Assembly: GCA_946998225.1 (NCBI GenBank)
Contig: CAMPYH010000002.1
Coordinates: 1-64,000 of the forward strand
Source: an uncultured Clostridiaceae bacterium
GTDB lineage: Bacteria; Bacillota; Clostridia; TANB77; CAG-508
Direction: 5' to 3'
DNA: 64,000 nucleotides
The notes under the pieces are model-generated. The model was not told where the DNA came from. It worked only from the letters and a program-made list of their open reading frames with translations, and did not search any database. A program made the position numbers and the translations under genes. Positions within the stretch are counted from its first letter, which is position 1, and each line of letters opens with the position of its first letter. Positions 32,763 to 40,277 of the stretch are shown piece after piece.

Positions 32763-35700
32763 ATGAAAAAGGTTCCAAATAGAAAAGTAAAAGTAAAATT
32801 AAATAGAATAATATTACAGATACTATTTTTAATATTAGTATCTACTATTTTAATTACACAAAAAGAAAACATATTAAATATATTTACAAATAAAAATAAG
32901 ATAAAAGTAGGTATACCAGAAGGTATGCAAATTGGAGATATAATTAAATATGATCACAAAACTGGGATGGATCCAAAATTACTTAAAACAACAATAGGAA
33001 AAGGAACGGCAAGTATACCTGGATCAGGAAGATACTTGTTTTCAGATGATCCAGTCGAAGAGCAAATATTTGATGCAAGTAAAATCGATACAAATTGGCA
33101 TGTATGGAGTATAGACAGAGAAAAAAAGGAGATAATGATTGTATCAGATAATATATATCCAGAATTTAAAACATATGGTGCAATAGACTATATATGGTAT
33201 GAACATAATATGCATAAGATAGCAAGTATATTTGGACATGGAAAAGGTGCTAAAAATAAAGCATTTACATATAAAGTAGGATCACAATTAGAAGATACTG
33301 GAGATACAGCAACATGGAAAACGGGTATAGATGGAATACCATTAACAACTCCTGAAGGAATACCTGAAATTACAACTAAAGATGGATTAAAAGATATAGC
33401 AGTACCATTATCTGGAGCAAGACCACTTAGAACAGAGGATATAGAAAAAGCATTTGAGGTGACAGAAAGTGATATAAAAAGCAATAACATTTTTGTTACA
33501 AGTGATAAATATGGTACAGTAAATACAAGAAACATATATTTCCCACAAAGAGACACAGGAAGTGGTAATCAAAAGTGGGCAGATAAGAATATAGCAAAAT
33601 CTGCAAAACAAGATGTAAAATATAAAGATGTTGCCTATGCGGTGTACTACAGAGACCTAATAGGAAGAAATAAATATAAAAACATGTTATCTTATCAGTT
33701 TACAACTTCATTAAGTAGTTGTGGGACGGGCTTTTTGACCGATTACAGAAATGTTCATTTTGGTCTTGGTAGCTCAAATTCAGATCATCTTGACTCAATC
33801 AGTTTAAATTTTGTAGTAGCTGGTACTGACGGCAGCTGGAATGAGACGGACCATATGCATCTGTGGCGTGTAGCAACCTTCTTGTCATCATCAGACGTCA
33901 TGTATCGTAAATCTGTTGACAACGAAGGCAAGGAGATTAAAGGCGATAACCAAGAATCTATTTGGAAAATGGAAGATGAAAAAGAATTATCAAAATTACC
34001 TGAAGGAATGCAAATAGGTGATATAGTAAAATATGATCATAAAGATGTTTTAAAAATTGAAGATAGTAGAAAAAATATTGAAGGAACAAACGCTTTAAAA
34101 ACTACAATAGAAAAAGGAACAGCAACAATTCCAGGCTCAACATATAAGCAAGATTTTGATACAAGTAAAATAGATACAAACTGGCATGTATGGGGAGTAG
34201 ATGAAGTAACAGGTGATGTTATAATAGTTTCAGACAGCGTAGAACCATTTAGAACAAGTGCTGCAATAGATTATATATGGTATGAACATAATATGCACAA
34301 AATAGCAAGTATATTTGGGCATGGGAAAGGTGTTAAAAAGAAAGAGTTTACATACAAAGTAGGCTCTCAATTAGAAGATACTGGAGATACAGCAACATGG
34401 AAAACAGGTATAAATGGAATACCGCTAACATCACCTAATGGAATACCAGGAATTACAACTAAAGCAGGATTAAAAGAAATAGCAGTACCATTATCTGGAG
34501 CAAGACCACTAAGAACAGAAGATATAGAACAAGCATTTGGGTGGACAGAAAGTACAATAAAGACAGATTCAAAGTTTGAAAAACGTAGTAGTCCAGGTTA
34601 TGGAGGAATATATACAATAAATATACACTTTCCTCAAAGAGATACAGGAACTAGTACTCAGCAATGGGCAGATAAGAACATAGCAAAAGCAACAAAGAAA
34701 GATGTAAAAGGGAAAGACGGATACTACTATAGAAACAAAACTAATGTACCAGAAAATACATACAAGAATATACTATGGGATTGGAACGTTAATGGCACTT
34801 ATCAATTAGGACAACTAGGCCTGGATGTTGATTCTAGCGATGTTTACTTCAGTAGGGGTGTGGTTTATTCCAACAACCTCGGTTCTGCGAACCATTATAT
34901 CGTTTATGCTACTACTGATGGTAGCTGGACTGAGAATGACCGTGCGCTTCCCGGCCGCGTAGTAGCCTTCTTGTCGTCATCGGATATCGTATATCGTAAA
35001 TCCAGCGCCGTTGGCGCCCACCAAGAACTAGTGTGGGATATAGAACTTAAAACACCTACAACCAAAAATATTAAAGTAAATATGAAGAATGAATTTGGAG
35101 AAAATCTAACTGGGGTTAAATTTAATCTTAGCGTGGACGGAGGATCGTCTGTACTAAGTCGTACGAATTTAAATATAAATAGTGGTAGTGTGAATACATT
35201 TAATGGGTCTAATATTATTATGAAAGATAACAAATACAAGATGGAAGTACTTGGTCTTCCTACTGATGCAAATTACAAGATCATATCTAAATATGAAGGT
35301 GATCATGAACTTGAACAAGATATTGTGTCATTTGGAAAAGAAGATTTAGAGTATGATATATTAATCTACCGTAAAGATGGAGATTATCCGGTAACTGTTA
35401 CATATGATGAAGGTGCGAAAAATGATGAAGGATTTAGTCTTAGTGGAAAGATTAAATTAATGGACGGAGAAAATCTTGTTGATACTTTGGATGTTACTTT
35501 GAAAAAAGGCAATACTGAATTTAAGTTTACTGATGTAAAATATTTTGTTGATGGTAAGTTTAAAAATTACACTATTAAGTATGAAGGTGAAGGTGATGTT
35601 AAAGTTGTTGGAAATGAACTAAAGGTAAAATATACTCCGCCTAAGAAAAATTACAATATTAAAGCAGAGTTTATCTTTGATAAAACTCTAGACACTGTAC

Positions 35701-36029
35701 CAGTAGAGTTACATGCTAATGGGAAATTATTAAAAAATATTGATCTTTTAAAGAGTTCGGATTATATAACTTCTGAAAATCTTCCTGAAAGAGATAGTTT
35801 GGGTAAAGTGATTGATTACACAATTAAAAAAGGAAATATTCCTTCAGGATATATTACAGAGATATCTGGACTTACAATAATTATACGTCCAGTTCTTACG
35901 CTTCCTATGACAGGGTCAGATAGTTTGAAGATGCTAGGAATAACTTTTGGAATATGTACTTCTTTAGGATTTGTGTTAAGGAAAAAGAAAAAAATGAAAA
36001 TGCTTAATTTTAATGGAGTGATGAAATAA
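32763..36029 (+). CDS. LPMTG-anchored repetitive surface protein, mosaic gene
   Basis: 1088 residues. A signal/membrane segment at about 14-33 is followed by two long homologous repeats (about 53-404 and 413-758). Both begin EGMQIGDI-KYDH, share IDYIWYEHNMHKIASIFGHGKG and GSQLEDTGDTATWKTGI, and end SSSD--YRKS. From about 768 come three small beta-rich domains resembling Cna_B (KVNMKNEFGENLTGVKFNL; VTVTYDEGAKNDEG; IKAEFIFDKTLDTVPVEL). The sortase signal is LPMTG at 1047-1051, then a hydrophobic helix and KKKKMKM. AGGAAAG precedes the ATG. The last ~80 codons of each repeat are strikingly richer in G+C, with CGT/CGC arginine codons, and the C-terminal third also uses CGT, unlike the AGA-rich remainder. 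Ligand unknown. Confidence 0.88.
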   Translation: MKKVPNRKVKVKLNRIILQILFLILVSTILITQKENILNIFTNKNKIKVGIPEGMQIGDIIKYDHKTGMDPKLLKTTIGKGTASIPGSGRYLFSDDPVEEQIFDASKIDTNWHVWSIDREKKEIMIVSDNIYPEFKTYGAIDYIWYEHNMHKIASIFGHGKGAKNKAFTYKVGSQLEDTGDTATWKTGIDGIPLTTPEGIPEITTKDGLKDIAVPLSGARPLRTEDIEKAFEVTESDIKSNNIFVTSDKYGTVNTRNIYFPQRDTGSGNQKWADKNIAKSAKQDVKYKDVAYAVYYRDLIGRNKYKNMLSYQFTTSLSSCGTGFLTDYRNVHFGLGSSNSDHLDSISLNFVVAGTDGSWNETDHMHLWRVATFLSSSDVMYRKSVDNEGKEIKGDNQESIWKMEDEKELSKLPEGMQIGDIVKYDHKDVLKIEDSRKNIEGTNALKTTIEKGTATIPGSTYKQDFDTSKIDTNWHVWGVDEVTGDVIIVSDSVEPFRTSAAIDYIWYEHNMHKIASIFGHGKGVKKKEFTYKVGSQLEDTGDTATWKTGINGIPLTSPNGIPGITTKAGLKEIAVPLSGARPLRTEDIEQAFGWTESTIKTDSKFEKRSSPGYGGIYTINIHFPQRDTGTSTQQWADKNIAKATKKDVKGKDGYYYRNKTNVPENTYKNILWDWNVNGTYQLGQLGLDVDSSDVYFSRGVVYSNNLGSANHYIVYATTDGSWTENDRALPGRVVAFLSSSDIVYRKSSAVGAHQELVWDIELKTPTTKNIKVNMKNEFGENLTGVKFNLSVDGGSSVLSRTNLNINSGSVNTFNGSNIIMKDNKYKMEVLGLPTDANYKIISKYEGDHELEQDIVSFGKEDLEYDILIYRKDGDYPVTVTYDEGAKNDEGFSLSGKIKLMDGENLVDTLDVTLKKGNTEFKFTDVKYFVDGKFKNYTIKYEGEGDVKVVGNELKVKYTPPKKNYNIKAEFIFDKTLDTVPVELHANGKLLKNIDLLKSSDYITSENLPERDSLGKVIDYTIKKGNIPSGYITEISGLTIIIRPVLTLPMTGSDSLKMLGITFGICTSLGFVLRKKKKMKMLNFNGVMK

Positions 36030-36037
36030 TTTGTTTT

Positions 36038-36068
36038 AGAAGCTAAGTTTTCTTAGCTTCTTTTTTTC
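36038..36068 (+). terminator. Terminator of the surface protein gene
   Basis: The stem AGAAGCTAAG / CTTAGCTTCT closes a TTTT loop and is followed by a long T run. Confidence 0.85.
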
Positions 36069-36154
36069 TTAATTTAAGTTACAAATTTATAATTTACTTG
36101 AAGAAAGGCATATTGCGTGTTAAAATTTTAACATAAAAGATTTAAGGAAAGAAT

Positions 36155-37180
36155 ATGTTAAAGAAAAAAAGATCTGATGGAAAATTAGTTAAAGATATGG
36201 ATCCAATGTTTAAGGTTATGCCTATTATTATGGAAAAAAGATATGATGCACAAGTATTTTATTCTGTAGAGGTACCACTTGATGAAATAACTAAATACAT
36301 AAATGATAAAAGAGATAAAGGTATAAATGTTGGATATATGCATGTGTTTTATTTAATGTTTATTAGAATATTAAGAGATAAACCACATCTAAATAGATTT
36401 GTTGTTAAAAACTATATGTACCAAAGAGAAGATATTAGTATTAGTATGACAGTTAAACAATCTTTAACTGAACAAGGTAATGAAGGTACAGCAAAATGCC
36501 GTTTTACTGGTAATGAAACTATTGAAGAGGTTGCAAATATTTTAAACAGTGCAGTTGCTGAAGAAAAGAAACAAGATAATTCAGATATAGCTAAGTTTGT
36601 AAATGTTTTAACTAAAGCATCACCTAGACTTGTAAGATGGGGAACAAAATTTCTTATGGGACTAGATAGAAGGAATATGCTTCCTAAGAAATTAATAGAA
36701 CTTAGTCCATTTCATGCTACAGCCTTTTTTACAAATGTAGGTTCAATTGGACTTGATGCAGTTTACCATCATATCTATGATTTTGGTACAATAGGTCTTT
36801 TTGTATCTATGGGTAAGAAGTATAAAAAGATTGTTATAGAAAATGGTGAGATAAAAGAAGTACCACATCTTAATTTAGGCGTTGTTATTGATGAAAGAAT
36901 TGTTGATGGATTTTACTTTGCATCTGCAATGAGAATGCTTAATAGATATATTGCAAATCCTTTTAAACTAGACGAAAATAAAATTGAAGATTACGAAGAA
37001 TATATGTCAAAACTTGAAGAAGAAGAGAAAAAGGACTTTGATAAAATCCTTGAAGAAATACAAGGTAAAGAAAAGATCGAGGAAAAATCTAAAACTTTAT
37101 TTAGATTTTTTGGATTTCCTATTGGAAGCCTTTTTAAGTTTAGAAAAGACGACAAAGACGAAAAGAAAGACAGAAAATAA
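36155..37180 (+). CDS. Acyltransferase-fold protein (2-oxoacid dehydrogenase E2-like), no lipoyl domain
   Basis: 341 residues resembling the catalytic domain of dihydrolipoyl acyltransferases and chloramphenicol acetyltransferase. Family-like stretches include EVPLDEITKYIND, NVGYMHVFYLMFIRIL, FHATAFFTNVGSIGLDAVYHHIYDFGTIGLFVSMGK and LNLGVVIDERIVDGFYFASAM. The expected HxxxDG catalytic motif is ERIVDG, with Glu in place of His. There is no lipoyl or E1/E3-binding domain, and no dehydrogenase partner is nearby. The C-terminal 60 residues are charged. AAGGAAAG precedes the ATG. The mnmA-type gene starts two bases after the stop. An acyltransferase fold is likely; classical E2 activity is not. 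Confidence 0.75.
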   Translation: MLKKKRSDGKLVKDMDPMFKVMPIIMEKRYDAQVFYSVEVPLDEITKYINDKRDKGINVGYMHVFYLMFIRILRDKPHLNRFVVKNYMYQREDISISMTVKQSLTEQGNEGTAKCRFTGNETIEEVANILNSAVAEEKKQDNSDIAKFVNVLTKASPRLVRWGTKFLMGLDRRNMLPKKLIELSPFHATAFFTNVGSIGLDAVYHHIYDFGTIGLFVSMGKKYKKIVIENGEIKEVPHLNLGVVIDERIVDGFYFASAMRMLNRYIANPFKLDENKIEDYEEYMSKLEEEEKKDFDKILEEIQGKEKIEEKSKTLFRFFGFPIGSLFKFRKDDKDEKKDRK

Positions 37181-37182
37181 TT

Positions 37183-38301
37183 ATGACAAAAGAACTTAAA
37201 GAAAAATTAGAAAAAGAATTATTATGTTTTCAAGATAAAGAATATGATATTGTCCTAGGAATGAGTGGAGGAGTGGATAGTACATATTCTCTTTTAAACT
37301 ATTTAAAAAATGGTAAAAAAGTACTTGGAATATATTTAGATTTATTTGAAGATGAAAAAGGAACATCTACTAAAAATGCAAAAAAAACAGAAGCTCTTGC
37401 TGAAAAATTTAATATAGATTTTAAAGTAATTGAAGCAAAAGAAGAATTTAAAAAAAGAGTTCAAACATATTTTGTAGAGACATATGTTTCTGGTAAAACA
37501 CCTAATCCATGTAGTATTTGTAATAGAGATATTAAGATTAATATACTTTATGAAATAGCAAATATATTAAATATACCTAAAATAGCTACAGGACATTATG
37601 CAGGTGTTTCAACATATAACGGATATAAAGTAATTAGAAAAGGAAAAGAGCCTAGAAAAGAGCAATCATATTTTCTTGCATTAATAGATAAAAGATTTTT
37701 AGAAAAGCTAGAATTTCCTCTTCAAGATGTAGTATGTAAAGAAGATTTAAGAAAAGAACTTATAGATAAAGGTGTAATGGATCCGGAATCTACATCAGAC
37801 AGTCAAGATATTTGTTTTTTACAAAATGGAGAACATGAAAGTTTTTGTTTAAACTGGAAAGATAATGAAGAAGAAGCAAAAATTAGAAAAACCAATTTAT
37901 ATCTTCCAAATGGTAAAGTTACAGATGGTAAAAATATATTTAGTTATACTGTGGGACAAAGAAAAGGTCTTAATATTTCATATAATAAGCCGCTTTATGT
38001 AAGTGAAATTAAAAGTGATTTAAATGAAAATAAAATAATACTAGATACAAAAGAAAATATGTATAAAGATTATGTAATCGTTAAAGAAGTAAATCTTTTT
38101 GTACCAAAAGAAGAACTAGAAAAAATAGATAGAGTTAATGTAAAACTAAGATACTCTAAAAATGAGATAAAAGGCAAAATAGAGTTTATAGATGACTATA
38201 TAAAGATAGTATTTGATGAAAAGCAAATAAAGGGGGCAAAAGGTCAAATTTGCGCTATATATGTTGATGAATTTTTATTAGGCGGAGGAGTAATAGATTA
38301 A
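37183..38301 (+). CDS. mnmA: tRNA-specific 2-thiouridylase MnmA
   Basis: Makes s2U34 in tRNA-Lys, tRNA-Glu and tRNA-Gln anticodons, 372 residues. The PP-loop reads GMSGGVDST near residue 27, the first catalytic Cys is in TPNPCSICN, and the second is in DSQDICFL; GHYAGVS and EQSYFLAL match the family. The N-terminus is about 20 residues longer than typical (ELKEKLEKELLCFQDKEYD before the PP-loop). It is two bases downstream of the acyltransferase-fold gene with no clear ribosome site, suggesting translational coupling. A tRNA-Gln substrate gene is 17 kb away. Confidence 0.9.
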   Translation: MTKELKEKLEKELLCFQDKEYDIVLGMSGGVDSTYSLLNYLKNGKKVLGIYLDLFEDEKGTSTKNAKKTEALAEKFNIDFKVIEAKEEFKKRVQTYFVETYVSGKTPNPCSICNRDIKINILYEIANILNIPKIATGHYAGVSTYNGYKVIRKGKEPRKEQSYFLALIDKRFLEKLEFPLQDVVCKEDLRKELIDKGVMDPESTSDSQDICFLQNGEHESFCLNWKDNEEEAKIRKTNLYLPNGKVTDGKNIFSYTVGQRKGLNISYNKPLYVSEIKSDLNENKIILDTKENMYKDYVIVKEVNLFVPKEELEKIDRVNVKLRYSKNEIKGKIEFIDDYIKIVFDEKQIKGAKGQICAIYVDEFLLGGGVID

Positions 38302-38334
38302 TATATCTTAATGATAAAACAATTTCTCTTTTGA

Positions 38335-38363
38335 TTGAAAAAATACTTTATATTAATTATTAT
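38335..38363 (+). promoter_or_regulatory. Promoter of the SDR gene
   Basis: TTGAAA (38335-38340), 17 bases and TATTAT (38358-38363), about 35 bases before the ATG. Confidence 0.55.
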
Positions 38364-38396
38364 TAATTTAAATGAAAAAATATTAAAGGAGTAATT

Positions 38397-39191
38397 ATGA
38401 AATTAAAAGATAAAATAGCAATCATTACAGGTGGAGCTATGGGGATAGGAAAAGGAGTAGTAAGAGTTTTCCTAGAGCAAGGTGCAACTGTACATATATT
38501 TGATTATTCAGATGAGATTGAAAATACTTTGCAAGAATTTATAAATGAAGGATATGTAAATAAAATATTTGGACATCAAATAGATCTTAGAAAAAAAGAT
38601 TTAATAGAAAAAGCAACACAAAATATATTAGAAAAAGAAGGAACAATAGATATTTTAGTAAATGTTGCAGGTGTTGCAAAACTAACTAAATTTGAAGAAA
38701 CTCCAGATGATGTAAGAGATTTTCAATTAGATATAAATATTAAAGGTGTATGGAATACAACACAAGTAGTTATTCCAACAATGATTAAAAACAATAAAGG
38801 AAGTATAGTTAATCTATCTAGTGTTACAGGAAATATGGTTGCAGATGCTGGAGAAGTTGCATATGCTACTACAAAAGCAGCTGTAAAAGGATTTACAAAA
38901 GGTATTGCTGCAGAATATGCAACAAGAAATATAAGATGTAATTCAATACTTCCAGGATATATAATGACTCCTATGGTTCACGGAATAGCAAAAGATTCAA
39001 ATGCTAATGATCCTCAATCTGTAATTGATGGAATTGCAGGTGGTATACCAATGGGAAGACTTGGAACTCCAGAAGAAGTTGGAGAACTTGCAGCATTTTT
39101 AGCTTCAGATGAAGCAAGCTATTTAACAGGAACAGAATTTGTAATTGATGGTGGTTCAACACTTCCAGAAACTGTATCTGTTGGTATTTAA
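38397..39191 (+). CDS. Short-chain dehydrogenase/reductase family oxidoreductase
   Basis: NAD(P)-dependent oxidoreductase with Rossmann fold, 264 residues. It has the dinucleotide motif TGGAMGIGKG near residue 11, NVAG at about 89, the catalytic Ser in IVNLSSVTGN, and YATTK as the YxxxK motif, followed by the SDR helix and LPGYIMTPM. It ends with the family stretch FLASDEASYLTGTEFVIDGG. The sequence resembles the UcpA-type subgroup, but the substrate cannot be named. AAAGGAG precedes the ATG. It is a single-gene unit with its own promoter and terminator. Confidence 0.92.
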   Translation: MKLKDKIAIITGGAMGIGKGVVRVFLEQGATVHIFDYSDEIENTLQEFINEGYVNKIFGHQIDLRKKDLIEKATQNILEKEGTIDILVNVAGVAKLTKFEETPDDVRDFQLDINIKGVWNTTQVVIPTMIKNNKGSIVNLSSVTGNMVADAGEVAYATTKAAVKGFTKGIAAEYATRNIRCNSILPGYIMTPMVHGIAKDSNANDPQSVIDGIAGGIPMGRLGTPEEVGELAAFLASDEASYLTGTEFVIDGGSTLPETVSVGI

Positions 39192-39220
39192 TTATATTAT
39201 TTAAAGGTTAAAAAGCTTTT

Positions 39221-39261
39221 AAAACAAGGAGTTTCAGTATTAAAATTTGCTCCTTGTTTTT
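39221..39261 (+). terminator. Terminator of the SDR gene
   Basis: The perfect 11-bp stem AAAACAAGGAG / CTCCTTGTTTT closes an 18-base loop. Its end abuts the -35 box of the next module. Confidence 0.75.
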
Positions 39262-39288
39262 GCTATAAACCTCTAAATATGGTATAAT
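39260..39288 (+). promoter_or_regulatory. Promoter of the Fic toxin-antitoxin module
   Basis: TTGCTA (39260-39265), 17 bases and TATAAT (39283-39288), with a TG one base upstream of the -10 (extended -10). Confidence 0.7.
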
Positions 39289-39313
39289 ATAAGTATGTGA
39301 AAAGGAGGACAAA

Positions 39314-39514
39314 ATGGAAAAAGAATTTAAAAATCCTCAAGATATAATTGAATCTAATTTTGATATATTGTCTATAAAAAAAGAAATGGAAATAGAAAAT
39401 ATATTTTTAACAGATCAAAACATAAAAGAATTAAATGATTTAAGAAATGGTACTATTACACCAGATGAATTAGTATCTAAAGCTTTATTAGGTGCAGAAA
39501 ATAAATTTAATTAA
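39314..39514 (+). CDS. VbhA-like antitoxin of a Fic module
   Basis: 66 residues, immediately upstream of the Fic gene. It fits the VbhA-type antitoxin pattern: an inhibitory helix with SxxxE (S20-IKK-E24, the family's [S/T]xxxE[G/N] motif, with Met after the Glu), then a second segment ending LRNGTITPDELVSKAL, like the usual RGEITLDEL. In VbhA the Glu blocks ATP binding in the toxin's active site. AAGGAGG precedes the ATG, and nine bases separate it from the toxin. Antitoxin-first order with a strong site is typical of such modules. Confidence 0.75.
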   Translation: MEKEFKNPQDIIESNFDILSIKKEMEIENIFLTDQNIKELNDLRNGTITPDELVSKALLGAENKFN

Positions 39515-39523
39515 AGGTGAAAT

Positions 39524-40126
39524 ATGGAAACATATGAAATACAGGATTCTAACTACTGCTATAAAGGAACAGATATATTAATTAATAAGGCAAATGTTAG
39601 ATCAAAAGAGAAACTAGATAATTTAGAAAAAGATATAGTTACATATAGATTGTTTGAATTAAGAAGAGAAGGTATAACAGGTGAGTTTGATAAAAACCAC
39701 CTAATAAGTATACATAGAAGAATATTTCAAGATATATATGAATTTGCTGGTAAATATAGAAATGAAAATATAGCTAAAGGTGTTTTCTTGTTTTCTAATT
39801 TTGAATTTATAGACTATTCATTAGATGAAATATTTAAAAGCTTGGAAAAGGATATAAAAGATAAAGTATTTGAAAACGATAGCAAAGAAGAGTTTGCAGA
39901 AAAACTTGCATACTATTATGCAGAATTAAATGTAGTACATCCATTTAGAGAAGGAAATGGGAGAACTATAAGAGAGTTTCTAAGACAACTTGCTTTAAAA
40001 TATGGATACATACTAGATTTTACTAAAATACCTTCAAATGCAATTTTAGAAGCAGCTATAAAATCTATTACAGATATAACCGATCTTAAAAAGATATATA
40101 GTGAAGGCTTAAAAAAGATTAAGTAA
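39524..40126 (+). CDS. Fic/DOC-family protein (AMPylase-type toxin)
   Basis: 200 residues. The complete Fic motif is HPFREGNGR (139-147), which includes the catalytic His and phosphate-binding residues, followed by TIREFLRQL. The preceding IHRRIFQDIYEFAGKYRNENIAKG segment is the conserved flap region. It likely transfers AMP from ATP to a target protein and is held inactive by the upstream VbhA-like antitoxin. In known VbhT/FicT toxins the targets are DNA gyrase and topoisomerase IV; the target here is not shown. It is followed by a terminator, so the module is self-contained. Confidence 0.92.
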   Translation: METYEIQDSNYCYKGTDILINKANVRSKEKLDNLEKDIVTYRLFELRREGITGEFDKNHLISIHRRIFQDIYEFAGKYRNENIAKGVFLFSNFEFIDYSLDEIFKSLEKDIKDKVFENDSKEEFAEKLAYYYAELNVVHPFREGNGRTIREFLRQLALKYGYILDFTKIPSNAILEAAIKSITDITDLKKIYSEGLKKIK

Positions 40127-40147
40127 TTTAAAATGTATTATTAAATT

Positions 40148-40177
40148 AAAAGGAATATCTTTAGATATTCTTTTTTT
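40148..40177 (+). terminator. Terminator of the Fic module
   Basis: GAATATC / GATATTC around TTTA, flanked by A and T runs that lengthen the stem. Confidence 0.75.
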
Positions 40178-40277
40178 ATTAAGAAACAAATAAAAAGTGT
40201 GAAAAATAAATTAAATAAGTGCAAAATAAACTAAAAAAATGTATTATATAAATAGTATATAAATTTAAGAGGTAAAG

